From assembly GCA_002257045.1 (NCBI GenBank), contig NCHD01000024.1, positions 47,001 through 111,000 of the forward strand: a DNA stretch of 64,000 bases, written 5' to 3'. This DNA is from Hydrogenophilales bacterium 16-61-112. GTDB lineage: Bacteria > Pseudomonadota > Gammaproteobacteria > Burkholderiales > Thiobacillaceae. This document shows positions 28,432-37,089 of this stretch, piece after piece (positions within the stretch are counted from its first letter, which is position 1; each line of letters starts with the position of its first letter). The translations under genes and the position numbers were made by a program. Below the pieces are notes generated by a model. That model searched no databases. It saw only the letters and a list, made by a program, of their open reading frames with translations, and was not told the DNA's origin.

Positions 28432-29196
28432 ATGCTGCAGACCAATCAACTCAAACGCGCGCTGGCCGACGGAAAGACCGTATTCGGCTTGCTCAATTCG
28501 ATTCCGTCGCCGCTGCTGGTCGAAATGATCGGCTACGCCGGCTACGATTTCGTCATCCTCGATATGGAACACGTTAGCGTCAATCCGGAAACGCTCGAAA
28601 ACATGGTGCGGGCGGCCGAGTGCGCCGGGATTACGCCGCTGGTGCGGGTACCCAACGCTACGCCCGAAGCCATCTTGCGGGCGCTGGACTGCGGCGCGCA
28701 GGGCATCGTCGTGCCGCACGTGCGCAACGCCGCGGAGGCCGCGCAGGCCGTTGCGGCAAGCCGCTATCACCCGCACGGGACGCGCGGCATCAGCGGCGGC
28801 CGCACCACGGGCTTCGGCGCCATCAACCTGCCGGCCTATTTCGAGCGCGCCAATTCGGAAATCATGGTGGTGGCCATGATCGAGGACAGGGAAGGTGTCG
28901 ACAACCTGGATGCCATCCTGTCTGTCACAGGCATCGACATGGTGCTCGAAGGCGCAATCGATCTGTCGCAGTCCTACGGCGTGCCGGGGCAAGCGCAGCA
29001 CCCGACCGTACAAGACGCCATCGAGAAGATTGCTGCGGGCTGCCGGCACCGCAATATTCCGTTTTGCGCCATTCCGCGCGATTCCAGCCAGCCGATGACC
29101 CGGAAGAAACGCGACGCGCAGGCCTATCTGCTGGGAGATGACCGGGGCGTAAGCTTCCGGGCAATCAAGGCCCACCTGATGACGTTCCGGGAATGA
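28432..29196 (+). CDS. sbnG: SbnG-like citrate synthase of the HpcH/HpaI aldolase family
   Basis: 254 residues from the ATG at 28432. It is an HpcH/HpaI-type (beta/alpha)8 barrel: VILDMEHVSVNPE, TPLVRVPNA (active-site Arg), acidic metal ligands E151 (MIEDREG) and D177 (EGAIDLSQSYG). SbnG of the staphyloferrin B locus is an aldolase-family enzyme that makes citrate from oxaloacetate and acetyl-CoA for siderophore use. Placement directly after a siderophore decarboxylase supports that role. SbnG is not part of the basic pvsABCDE set, so the locus looks like a hybrid. Confidence 0.75.
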   Translation: MLQTNQLKRALADGKTVFGLLNSIPSPLLVEMIGYAGYDFVILDMEHVSVNPETLENMVRAAECAGITPLVRVPNATPEAILRALDCGAQGIVVPHVRNAAEAAQAVAASRYHPHGTRGISGGRTTGFGAINLPAYFERANSEIMVVAMIEDREGVDNLDAILSVTGIDMVLEGAIDLSQSYGVPGQAQHPTVQDAIEKIAAGCRHRNIPFCAIPRDSSQPMTRKKRDAQAYLLGDDRGVSFRAIKAHLMTFRE

Positions 29197-29287
29197 CGAC
29201 ACATGACGCAGGCGAGGCCCAGGGCCAAGAAGCGACGCGCCTCTCCGTGGTTCGTCTGTCCCAGAAAAAAGCATTGGAACTGACATC

Positions 29288-29347
29288 ATGAAGCAGACCC
29301 CTCCGTTGCCCACGCGAAGCCGCGCCTTCGGACGCCCGCTGCCATGA
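29288..29347 (+). CDS. possible 19-residue leader peptide
   Basis: A short frame encodes MKQTPPLPTRSRAFGRPLP. Its TGA overlaps the PepSY gene ATG (ATGA), which would couple translation. No ribosome site is evident, so it may be chance. Confidence 0.2.
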   Translation: MKQTPPLPTRSRAFGRPLP

Positions 29348-30453
29348 CGGCGCGCAGATTCGTATTCAAGCTGCACCGTTATACCGGGCTGTTTGTCGGG
29401 CTGCTGCTGGTGCTGAGCGGCCTGAGCGGCAGCGTGCTGGTGTTTCGGGACGAGATCGAAGTATTTGCCCATCCGGAACTGCTCGTCTCCGCGGCACAAG
29501 GCGAGCGTGTGGCTGTAGACGAGATGCTGCAGACGGTGCAGCGCGCGTATCCGGAAGACAGGCCCTTTGCCATCCGCATGCCGCGCACCCCACAGCAGAC
29601 TTATCTGGTCAAGATGAACACTGCGCACGACCTGTTTGTCTACGTGGATCCCTACAGCGGCAGGATCCTTGGCGCACACCAGCAGGCTGATTCCGTGACT
29701 GGATGGATCTCGCTCCTGCACACCGAACTCTTGAGCGGCGAGGCTGGCGAAACGATGCTCGGTATCGGTGGTTTACTGCTGATCGGTCTGTGCGTGACAG
29801 GGCTCGTGCTGTGGTGGCCGCGAAACGGAAAGATTTCGCAGGGGTTCAAGATCCAGTGGTACGCCCGCTGGAAAAGGCTGAATTTTGATTTGCATCGCGT
29901 ATCGGGCCTCTATCTGACGCTGTTTCTTCTGATCACGGCGTTCACTGGTGTCACATTGGTGTTCAACAAGACTGTTACCGGACTCATCGATGCCGTAACC
30001 GCAAGCCCAAGCCCGCCGCGCGCGACTCCGCCGCTATCCACCCCGCCCCGGGCAGGGACGCCGGCGCGTTCGCTCGATGCGCTGTTGCATCAGGCCGACC
30101 GCGTCCTGCCCGCCGCGACCACATGGATCGGTCTTCCGCAGGCCTCGCAGGCGCCCGTGGTGGTCCGCAAAAAACTGCCGCAGGAATCCCACCCGAACGG
30201 GAGAAATTTTGTCTATCTCGATCAATATACGGGCCAGGTGATACAGGTGGAACACGGCTTGACGGCCCCCCTGGGCACACGTATTTCCAACGCGCTTTAC
30301 CCGATACATATCGGTGCAATAGCGGGAACGCCCACCCGCGTCCTGCAGATTGCGGTCGGTCTGGCGCCGACCCTCCTGTTTGTTACGGGCTTTATGATGT
30401 GGAAAAGCCGCAAAAAAGGGAAACCTTTGCATTCGCCCCGGCGCGCCCATTGA
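29344..30453 (+). CDS. PepSY-associated membrane protein, probable ferric-siderophore reductase
   Basis: 369 residues with four membrane helices: one at 10-32 (RYTGLFVGLLLVLSGLSGSV), one near 140, one near 190 (HRVSGLYLTLFLLITAFTG) and one near the C-terminus. Histidines at the helix edges (FKLHRYTG, LLHTELLSG, FDLHRVSG, YPIHIGAI) are the likely haem ligands, and the periplasmic segments are PepSY-like. PiuB/FpvG-type relatives reduce iron on siderophores. It is the last gene of block I, just before a new Fur box. Confidence 0.75.
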   Translation: MTARRFVFKLHRYTGLFVGLLLVLSGLSGSVLVFRDEIEVFAHPELLVSAAQGERVAVDEMLQTVQRAYPEDRPFAIRMPRTPQQTYLVKMNTAHDLFVYVDPYSGRILGAHQQADSVTGWISLLHTELLSGEAGETMLGIGGLLLIGLCVTGLVLWWPRNGKISQGFKIQWYARWKRLNFDLHRVSGLYLTLFLLITAFTGVTLVFNKTVTGLIDAVTASPSPPRATPPLSTPPRAGTPARSLDALLHQADRVLPAATTWIGLPQASQAPVVVRKKLPQESHPNGRNFVYLDQYTGQVIQVEHGLTAPLGTRISNALYPIHIGAIAGTPTRVLQIAVGLAPTLLFVTGFMMWKSRKKGKPLHSPRRAH

Positions 30454-30460
30454 TCTCGGT

Positions 30461-30485
30461 AATAAGAACGATTATTATTCGCATT
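30461..30485. promoter_or_regulatory. Fur box upstream of tonB-exbBD
   Basis: AATAAGAACGATTATTATTC, continuing into GCATT, resembles the other two Fur sites in the window. It sits 115 bases before the tonB ATG, right after the PepSY gene. Confidence 0.7.
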
Positions 30486-30599
30486 GTTTTAGTTCACCCA
30501 GACCTTGCTGCCTGGATGGTCTGAGACACCTTTGCCAGCCACGGGATTCGTTGCGTCCCCTGCCAGCTCTGTTTGGTATTTGAACTGGACACGTCTGGG

Positions 30600-31346
30600 A
30601 TGACCGCTTCGCTTTCCGCCACGTTTGCCTTGAAACCCGATCTTGGGGTTGAACCGTCGCGCCCGGCATCGTCGATGTTCGCGCGCTCGCGCATTTCGCC
30701 CACCTCGCTCATCGGGGTGGCGTTCGCGCACGCCGGACTGCTTGGCCTGCTGTTGCTCGCGCCCGACACGCCCGAACCAATCGCGCCGCCGCGCCCGCTG
30801 ATGATGAGACTGATCGAGACCCCAGTCGAAGAACCCCAGCCGCAACCCAAACCGCAGCCGCCCAAGCCGCAGCCGCCGAAACCGGTGGTCAAGCCGCTGC
30901 CGACGCCTGTATTGGCCACCAAGCCGACGCCGGCACCCATCCCGCAGCCCGTGATCGAAGCGACTGAGCCGACACCGGCACCCGAACCCGCGCCTGACGT
31001 GTTGCCGCCGCCCACGCCGGTGGCGGAAGCGCCCAAACCGGCGCCGCCGCTTCCCCTAGCGCCCACGCCGCCGCGCCCGGCGGATTACCTGGACAATCCC
31101 AAACCACCCTATCCGGCATTGTCGAAACGCCTGGGCGAGGAAGGGACGGTACGCCTCAACATTCTGGTCAACCCGGACGGCAGCGTGGCGCGGCTGGAAC
31201 TGGCGAGAAGCAGCGGCCATCCGCGCCTCGACCGCTCCGCCATGGACACGGTGCAGTCCAGCTGGAAATTCGAGCCAGCCCGCCAGGGCGGCAGACCGGT
31301 GGCCGAGTGGGTCATCGTGCCGATTCAGTTCACCCTCAGGAGTTAA
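30600..31346 (+). CDS. tonB: TonB energy transducer
   Basis: 248 residues from the ATG at 30600. A hydrophobic anchor near 37-57 (LIGVAFAHAGLLGLLLLAP) is followed by a long Pro/Lys/Glu-rich stretch (about 60-160) that spans the periplasm. The TonB C-terminal domain has PPYPALSKRLGEEGTVRL and SGHPRLDRSAMDTV. It transmits the proton-motive force from ExbBD to outer-membrane receptors. exbB follows 3 bases after the stop. Confidence 0.9.
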   Translation: MTASLSATFALKPDLGVEPSRPASSMFARSRISPTSLIGVAFAHAGLLGLLLLAPDTPEPIAPPRPLMMRLIETPVEEPQPQPKPQPPKPQPPKPVVKPLPTPVLATKPTPAPIPQPVIEATEPTPAPEPAPDVLPPPTPVAEAPKPAPPLPLAPTPPRPADYLDNPKPPYPALSKRLGEEGTVRLNILVNPDGSVARLELARSSGHPRLDRSAMDTVQSSWKFEPARQGGRPVAEWVIVPIQFTLRS

Positions 31347-31349
31347 ACC

Positions 31350-32120
31350 ATGGAAACCGCCGCAACCCAAACCCAGCTGGGCTTTGCCCACTTTATCGCG
31401 CAGGCCGACGGCCTCGCGCACTTCCTGCTCGTCGTGCTGCTGGCGATGTCGGTCATCACCTGGTATCTCATCGTCAGCAAAAGCGTCACCAACTGGCACA
31501 TGAAAAAACATGCCCAGGCCTTCCTCGCGCGTTTCTGGGACGCGCCCGGCCTCGCATCGGTGGCCAACTACCTGCAGAACCATGGGGTCAACGACCCCTT
31601 CTCGCATCTCACCCATCACGGGCTCAAGGCCGCCGAGCAATACCGCAACAAGACCGGCCAGCGCCTGATCGAGTCGGGTTCGGAAGACGAATTCCTCACC
31701 CGCGCGCTGCGCCGCGCCATCAACCAGGACACTGCGCGGCTGGAATATGGCCACACCATGCTGGCGTCGATCGCCTCGTCCGCGCCCTTCGTCGGTCTGT
31801 TCGGCACGGTGTGGGGCATCTACCACGCGCTGGTCAACATTGGCATGAGCGGATCGGGCAGCCTCGACCAGGTGGCCGGCCCGGTGGGCGAAGCGCTAAT
31901 CATGACCGCGCTCGGTCTGGCCGTCGCCATCCCCGCTGTGCTGGCCTACAACTTCTTCAACCGCGCCAAGCGGCAGATGCTGTCCGAGGTCGACGGCTTT
32001 GCGCATGACCTGTTCGCCTTCATGTCGACCGGCGTGCGCAACAACACCCGCATCGAAAAGGACGCCGCGCAGGTCTACACCGCATCGGCCCAGACCGCGC
32101 CTGTCGCAGGGAGCGCGTAA
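31350..32120 (+). CDS. exbB: biopolymer transport protein ExbB (MotA/TolQ family)
   Basis: 256 residues with three membrane helices. FVGLFGTVWGIYHALVNIG and the alanine-rich EALIMTALGLAVAIPAVLAY are the family signatures. It forms the proton channel with ExbD that drives TonB. The stop overlaps the exbD start by one base. Confidence 0.92.
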   Translation: METAATQTQLGFAHFIAQADGLAHFLLVVLLAMSVITWYLIVSKSVTNWHMKKHAQAFLARFWDAPGLASVANYLQNHGVNDPFSHLTHHGLKAAEQYRNKTGQRLIESGSEDEFLTRALRRAINQDTARLEYGHTMLASIASSAPFVGLFGTVWGIYHALVNIGMSGSGSLDQVAGPVGEALIMTALGLAVAIPAVLAYNFFNRAKRQMLSEVDGFAHDLFAFMSTGVRNNTRIEKDAAQVYTASAQTAPVAGSA

Positions 32121-32542
32121 TGGCTTTCGGCGGATTGACAAACGAGAGCGGCGACGGCGACAACGCGGAAATCAACATGATTCCGCTGATCGACGTGATG
32201 CTGGTGCTGCTGGTCATTTTCATCATCAGCGCGCCGCTGATGAGCCATGCGGTCAAGGTCGACCTGCCGCTGGCCGCCAGCCAGCCGAACACGATCAAGC
32301 CGGAGACGATCAATCTGTCGATCAAGGCCGACGGCTCGGTGTTCTGGAACGCCGAGCCGGTTGCCGCCGCAGCCTGGCAGGCGCGCATGGACGCGGCCGC
32401 GCAACAAACGCCGCAGCCGGAAATCCACCTGCGCGCCGATGGCGAGCTCGCCTACAAGCACGTCGCGCAAATCATGGCCGACGCGGCGCGCGCCGGACTG
32501 ACCAAACTGGGGTTTGTCACCGACCCCAGGGCGGCGCGCTAG
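32120..32542 (+). CDS. exbD: biopolymer transport protein ExbD (TolR family)
   Basis: 140 residues: a short cytoplasmic start, one helix with the essential aspartate (INMIPLIDVMLVLLVIFII, D25) and a periplasmic domain with INLSIKADGSVFWN. It works with ExbB and TonB at the inner membrane. Confidence 0.92.
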   Translation: MAFGGLTNESGDGDNAEINMIPLIDVMLVLLVIFIISAPLMSHAVKVDLPLAASQPNTIKPETINLSIKADGSVFWNAEPVAAAAWQARMDAAAQQTPQPEIHLRADGELAYKHVAQIMADAARAGLTKLGFVTDPRAAR

Positions 32543-32618
32543 TCCTCTCTCCCTTTTTTAACCCCGCCAGCCAAGTGCTTTGCTCCGCCAGCCATCCATT
32601 GCAAACCAGGAGCAACCC

Positions 32619-34895
32619 ATGTCACACCGTTCAACCTGCCCGCCATCGGGCATCCTGCGCCAGTTACTGGCGCGCCTGCACCCCGCCACTGCGCCTGCTG
32701 CGGCTTCGCTGGCTTTCATGATGCTGGCTCCCGGCGCGCTGCTGGCGCAAAGCGCACCCGCAACGAAACCCGCACAAAGCACCGCAAGCGAAACCACGCT
32801 GCCCACGGTCAAGGTCGAAGACAGCGCCGACCCGATGGCGGTCAACAACGGCTACCAGGCCACTGAAACCCGCGTCGGCAAGATCAAGCAGGATCCGCAT
32901 GATGTAGCGCAGGCCATCACCACGGTGACCCACCAGTTGATGAAGGAGCAGCAGGTCGGTTCCCTGCGTGAAGCGCTGCGCAACGTCTCCGGCCTCACCT
33001 TCAACGCGGCCGAAGGCGGCCGTTCCGGCGACAACATGATGCTGCGCGGCTTCTATACCTTTGGCGACCTCTACCTCGACGGCGTGCGCGACACCGCGCA
33101 GTACAACCGCGAGACTTTCTTTCTCGAACAGGTCGACGTCCTGCGCGGCTCCGCCTCGATGCTGTTCGGCCGCGGCCAGGCCGGCGGCGTCATCAACCTC
33201 GTGTCCAAGACCCCCAAGCGCGCCGACGCCTATTCGCTCACTGGCAGCGTCGGCACCGAGAGTTACACCGAAGTCACTGCCGACCTCAACAAGCGCCTGG
33301 GCGAGAACAGCGCCATCCGCGTCAACCTGATGAAGCGCGACGAAGGCAGCTGGCGTTCCAACCCGGCGAGCGGCGCCGAACCGGAAGTTCATCGCAGCGG
33401 CGCGCAGGTCAGCCTGTCGCTCGGCATGCAGACCGATGACGAATTCAATTTCTCGCACGTTTACATGCGCAACCGCGACATTCCCGACTACGGCTTTCCG
33501 TTCGACGTCACCACCCGCAGCCCCTCCACCGCGTTCTCGCCCGACACCTTCTGGGGCATCGACGCCAACTTCGACGACAGCGATGTCAGCATCACGACCG
33601 GCACCTGGACTCACGCGTTCTCTCCGACCAGCGAACTGCGCACCACCGTGCGCTACGGCGATTACGAGCGCAGCTACTGGGCGCGTACGCCGAACGCCAC
33701 GCAGGCGCCCAATGCCAACGGCACGATCGTCAGCGGCGCCAACTACAACGCCGGTCCCACGCGTTCGCTCGATTACGAGACGCTGACCGTGCAGTCCGAC
33801 TTCAACACCCAGTTCCGCGCGCTCGGCATGAAACACGAATGGGTCAGCGGCGTGGAATACCTGCACGAAGACAGCCACCGCGCCGGACTGCTCAACCTGA
33901 GCGGCGGCAACGCCGTGGCCAGCAACCCGCCGCCGGCGTTCCAGCCCTATGTCGAAGGCACGACCGGACTGAACAACTTCACCGGCGATTCCTACGCGCT
34001 TTACGTTCAGGACACGGTCGAGTTCATCCCCTTCTGGAAGGCCACGCTGGGCGTCCGCCGTGACCAACTCGACGCCGAATATTCCAGCGCCACCTCGCCC
34101 AAGCTCAGTTACGGCGAGTGGAGCACGCGCGCCGCGCTGTCGTACCAGCCTACCGAAACCGCGCACTACTATGTCGGCTACAGCGATTCGTTCAGCCCCA
34201 CCGCCGACCTCTACCAGCTGACGCTCGAACCGCAGCCGGCCGAAACCAGCCAGGTGCTCGAAGTGGGCGCGAAATGGATGCTGTTCGAGGGCGACCTCAG
34301 CTTCCGCACCGCGCTCTACCGCGCGATCAAGCACTGGGAGCGCAACACCGACCTCGAATCGACCGCCGCGATCCTGACCAAGAAACGCCGCACCGACGGC
34401 ATCGAATTCGAAGCGGCAGGCCGCATCACGCCGAACTGGGAAGTGTTCTCTGGCCTCGCGCTGATGGACGCCGAAATCCTTGAAGTCGCCGTGCAGTCCA
34501 ACGGCACCGCCGCCGACCCGCGCTACGCCGGCAAGCGACCGCGCAACACGCCTGCGTATACCTTCAACCTGTGGAGTACCTACGCGCTCGGCGGCGGCTG
34601 GAAGCTCGGCGGCGGAGTCGAGGTCAAGGGCGAGCGCTACGGCTACAACCCGAGCAACAGCAACCCGGCGCAGTACCCCACCCTGCCCGGCAGCAGCGAA
34701 TTCCATCCCAACACCGCGCCGTCGTACGACCGCTGGGATGCGATGGTCAGCTACGAGCAAAAGGACTGGTCGGTACGCCTCAACGTCAAGAACGTGTTCG
34801 ACGAGGTGTACTACGACGCGATCTACGACAACGGTCCGTTCAGCGTGCCGGGCACCGGCCGCCAGTTCATTCTCACCAGCGAGCTGACGTTCTAA
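32619..34895 (+). CDS. fiu: TonB-dependent siderophore receptor (Fiu-like)
   Basis: 758 residues from the ATG at 32619, which has AGGAG upstream; the in-frame start at 32580 lacks one. A long signal region ends near LLAQS. A TonB-box-like TLPTVKVE, plug motifs (VGSLREALRNVSGLTF, NMMLRGFYTFGDLYLDG, RGSASMLFGRGQAGGVIN) and a barrel ending in SELTF follow. The plug pattern is that of Fiu/FhuE-type catecholate or hydroxamate receptors. The following piuC strengthens this, since fiu and piuC/ybiX pairs are common. Confidence 0.85.
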   Translation: MSHRSTCPPSGILRQLLARLHPATAPAAASLAFMMLAPGALLAQSAPATKPAQSTASETTLPTVKVEDSADPMAVNNGYQATETRVGKIKQDPHDVAQAITTVTHQLMKEQQVGSLREALRNVSGLTFNAAEGGRSGDNMMLRGFYTFGDLYLDGVRDTAQYNRETFFLEQVDVLRGSASMLFGRGQAGGVINLVSKTPKRADAYSLTGSVGTESYTEVTADLNKRLGENSAIRVNLMKRDEGSWRSNPASGAEPEVHRSGAQVSLSLGMQTDDEFNFSHVYMRNRDIPDYGFPFDVTTRSPSTAFSPDTFWGIDANFDDSDVSITTGTWTHAFSPTSELRTTVRYGDYERSYWARTPNATQAPNANGTIVSGANYNAGPTRSLDYETLTVQSDFNTQFRALGMKHEWVSGVEYLHEDSHRAGLLNLSGGNAVASNPPPAFQPYVEGTTGLNNFTGDSYALYVQDTVEFIPFWKATLGVRRDQLDAEYSSATSPKLSYGEWSTRAALSYQPTETAHYYVGYSDSFSPTADLYQLTLEPQPAETSQVLEVGAKWMLFEGDLSFRTALYRAIKHWERNTDLESTAAILTKKRRTDGIEFEAAGRITPNWEVFSGLALMDAEILEVAVQSNGTAADPRYAGKRPRNTPAYTFNLWSTYALGGGWKLGGGVEVKGERYGYNPSNSNPAQYPTLPGSSEFHPNTAPSYDRWDAMVSYEQKDWSVRLNVKNVFDEVYYDAIYDNGPFSVPGTGRQFILTSELTF

Positions 34896-34905
34896 ACCAG
34901 CCCTT

Positions 34906-34925
34906 CCCCGCCGTCATTGGCGGGG
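34906..34925 (+). terminator. weak hairpin between the receptor gene and piuC
   Basis: CCCCGCC and GGCGGGG arms with a six-base loop begin 11 bases after the receptor stop. No U-run follows, so it may reduce rather than stop readthrough into piuC. Confidence 0.3.
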
Positions 34926-34975
34926 TGGCGGCATGCCAGGCAACGGGCAGTGCCGCTACCCCGACAGGAGACCTC

Positions 34976-35659
34976 ATGCTTTTGCACATCCCCAACGTAC
35001 TCGACGCTGCCACGCTGACCCGCTGCACCGCCCTGCTCAAGCAGGCCGACTGGACCAACGGCCGCGCCACCGCGGGCACCCAGGCCGCCAGGGTGAAAAA
35101 CAACCTGCAGCTGCCGGAGGCCAGCCCGGTGGCGCTGCAGCTGCGCGCCATCGTGCTGGAAGCGCTGTCGAAAAACGCGCCATTCTTCAGCGCCGCGCTG
35201 CCCCGGCGCATCTACCCGCCGCTGTTCAACCGCTACGGCGGCGAAGCCAATGCGTTCGGCAACCATGTCGACAACGCGATCCGCACCCACCCCGCCAGCG
35301 CGCAACACGTGCGCACCGACCTGTCCTTTACCCTGTTCCTGAACAACCCAGCCGACTACGGCGGTGGCGAACTGGTCATCGAGGACGGCATGGGCGGCCG
35401 CGCCGTCAAGCTGCCGGCGGGCGACCTGATCCTCTATCCATCCTACAGCGTGCACCGCGTCGAACCGGTGACCCGCGGCGCGCGGCTGGCGTGCTTCAGC
35501 TGGCTCGAAAGCATGGTGCGCGAACCGCAGCAACGCACGCTGCTGCACGAGCTCGACACCAGCATCGTCGCACTGCGCGGCGAGCAGGGCGAAAGCGAGA
35601 CAGCGGTGCGGCTGACCAGCTGCTATCACAACCTGATGCGGATGTGGGCGACGGTGTAG
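34976..35659 (+). CDS. piuC: Fe(II)/2-oxoglutarate dioxygenase PiuC (YbiX)
   Basis: 227 residues from the ATG at 34976 (CAGGAGACCTC upstream), the usual PKHD-hydroxylase length. The iron-binding residues appear as HVDNAIR (HxD) and SVHRVEPVT, with the 2-oxoglutarate arginine in RGARLACFSW. The N-terminal MLLHIPNVLDAA is typical. PiuC/YbiX is iron-regulated and co-located with siderophore receptors. Its substrate is unknown. Confidence 0.88.
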   Translation: MLLHIPNVLDAATLTRCTALLKQADWTNGRATAGTQAARVKNNLQLPEASPVALQLRAIVLEALSKNAPFFSAALPRRIYPPLFNRYGGEANAFGNHVDNAIRTHPASAQHVRTDLSFTLFLNNPADYGGGELVIEDGMGGRAVKLPAGDLILYPSYSVHRVEPVTRGARLACFSWLESMVREPQQRTLLHELDTSIVALRGEQGESETAVRLTSCYHNLMRMWATV

Positions 35660-36238
35660 CGCCCTTCTGAAGAGAGCCTGGGCTTTTCCGCCACGCGGCT
35701 AGCCGACGATACGCCCAGCCGCCGTTTCATCCGACCACTCCTGCGCGGGATCGAGCCTGCTCCCTGCCAGCACGCTTCATCTCCCGAACGATCACATACG
35801 CACGGTGCGCGCTGCCTGCCGCTTGGCCCGCTTACATTTGTTCGCCTGCTCAGTTGCGGCGCCCAGCACTCGGTCAATCATGCGCCACGACTTATTGATT
35901 GACTTTGCTAATGCGAATTATTATCATTCCTGTAATTGTTTCATGCGCTGCCAGCGCCTCCGGCGGCATGAAAATCGCCTGCCCATGCAGCCGCGCCAGC
36001 CAGGCACAACGTCTGGCCCACCTTGACGAACCGAACAGGACACGCCCGAAATGACGCCCTCACCCACTCCAGCATTGACCCCTCACGGCACGCCGGCTGC
36101 CACGCAGGGTCAATGCGCCCGTTCCGTCCGTCCGGTGCCGTGCGCGCCCGTTTTTGCCATGCAGTCCCCCGCAGCCAGCCAGTCCGATGGATCAGCCAGC
36201 CAGTTCGCCCCAACTCATCTGATCTCTGGAACACCTTC
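35660..36238. other. long intergenic region before the outer-membrane protein gene
   Basis: About 580 bases without a convincing gene. It contains a Fur box at 35910 and two copies of CAGCCAGCCAGT (36172 and 36193). In-frame extensions of the downstream gene exist here but have no coding character before the signal peptide at 36239. Confidence 0.6.
35910..35930. promoter_or_regulatory. Fur box upstream of the Feo block
   Basis: AATGCGAATTATTATCATTC matches the Fur-box pattern well. The 309-base distance to the next start is long, so a long leader or a small unrecognised gene is likely. Confidence 0.7.
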
Positions 36239-37078
36239 ATGAAAATCCGCTTGCTTGCTGCTGCCCTTCCCCTCGCCTTCGCGGCGATGTCCGCCCCGAT
36301 TGCCCACGCTGATGAAAACCTCTTCGGTTACGTCAAAGGCTCGGAAACCCTGCCCGAGGATGCTTCGGAAGCCTATGTCTGGCTGACCCACCGTTTCGAC
36401 AAGGGCCAGGGTGAATACAGCGCCTACGATTCCAAGCTCGAATACGAATACGGCGTAACCTCGCGCTTTACCGCTGCCGCGGCTCTGATGGGCCAGTCGA
36501 TCGACACCAGCGGGCTGGTGATCAACGGCTATCTGCCGGGCGCGGAGTCCTACGGTTTCAAGCTGTCGGGGATCGAGCTCAAGGGCAAATACAACTTCCT
36601 CTCCGCCGCCATGGACCCGGTCGGCCTGTCGCAGCTGGTTGCCGTCGCCAACGCCGGCCTCGAAGGCACCTACGCCAAGCGCGACCCGCTCGACGCCGCC
36701 ACCCAGGCCAGCGCAGACAGCGCGATGCAGGCGCTCACGGGCGACCCTGGCGCAACGTTCGAATGGCCGACCGAACCCGAAATGGAACTCGAAGTCACGT
36801 TCGGCGCGGGCGTGTCTTACCGCTTCGCGCCCAACTGGTCCATCGGCGCTGAAACGCAGTACCAGACCGAGTTCGAGACCGAGGTCGGGCAGGAACGCTA
36901 CAGCTGGTTTGCCGGCCCCACGCTGCACTACGGCAGCGAAAAATGGTGGGCGACACTGACCTGGTTCGAGCAGCTCAAGGGCGGCAAAGAGCAGTACATC
37001 AACCAGGCCGACGGCAACCTGCACCTGATCGAAAAAACCGAGCATGAAGTGCGTCTGAAACTCGGCTACAACTTCTGA
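36239..37078 (+). CDS. outer-membrane beta-barrel protein of unknown function
   Basis: 279 residues from the ATG at 36239. The signal peptide (MKIRLLAAALPLAFAAM to IAHADE) is followed by alternating amphipathic strands (EAYVWLTHRFDKGQG; KLEYEYGVTSRFTAAAAL; WFAGPTLHYG) and an aromatic C-terminal strand ending LKLGYNF, as in outer-membrane barrels. No specific family is certain; it resembles the DUF6662 group from memory. It begins the FMN-ApbE-Feo block under a Fur box and may be a porin or partner for iron reduction. Confidence 0.65.
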   Translation: MKIRLLAAALPLAFAAMSAPIAHADENLFGYVKGSETLPEDASEAYVWLTHRFDKGQGEYSAYDSKLEYEYGVTSRFTAAAALMGQSIDTSGLVINGYLPGAESYGFKLSGIELKGKYNFLSAAMDPVGLSQLVAVANAGLEGTYAKRDPLDAATQASADSAMQALTGDPGATFEWPTEPEMELEVTFGAGVSYRFAPNWSIGAETQYQTEFETEVGQERYSWFAGPTLHYGSEKWWATLTWFEQLKGGKEQYINQADGNLHLIEKTEHEVRLKLGYNF

Positions 37079-37089
37079 GGAACCCTGCC

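Noticed and set aside
29203..29283. 26-codon frame between the SbnG-like gene and the PepSY gene
   Set aside because: No ribosome site and no conserved features; very basic composition is typical of random GC-rich sequence.
32664..34760. 698-codon open frame on the minus strand across the Fiu-like receptor
   Set aside because: High GC leaves long antisense frames; it has no family signature, while the plus strand has a full receptor.
36172..36204. CAGCCAGCCAGT repeated near 36172, 36193 and again at 41163
   Set aside because: Short, GC-rich and in low-complexity context; a similar string at 45543 is coding. No consistent spacing or structure.
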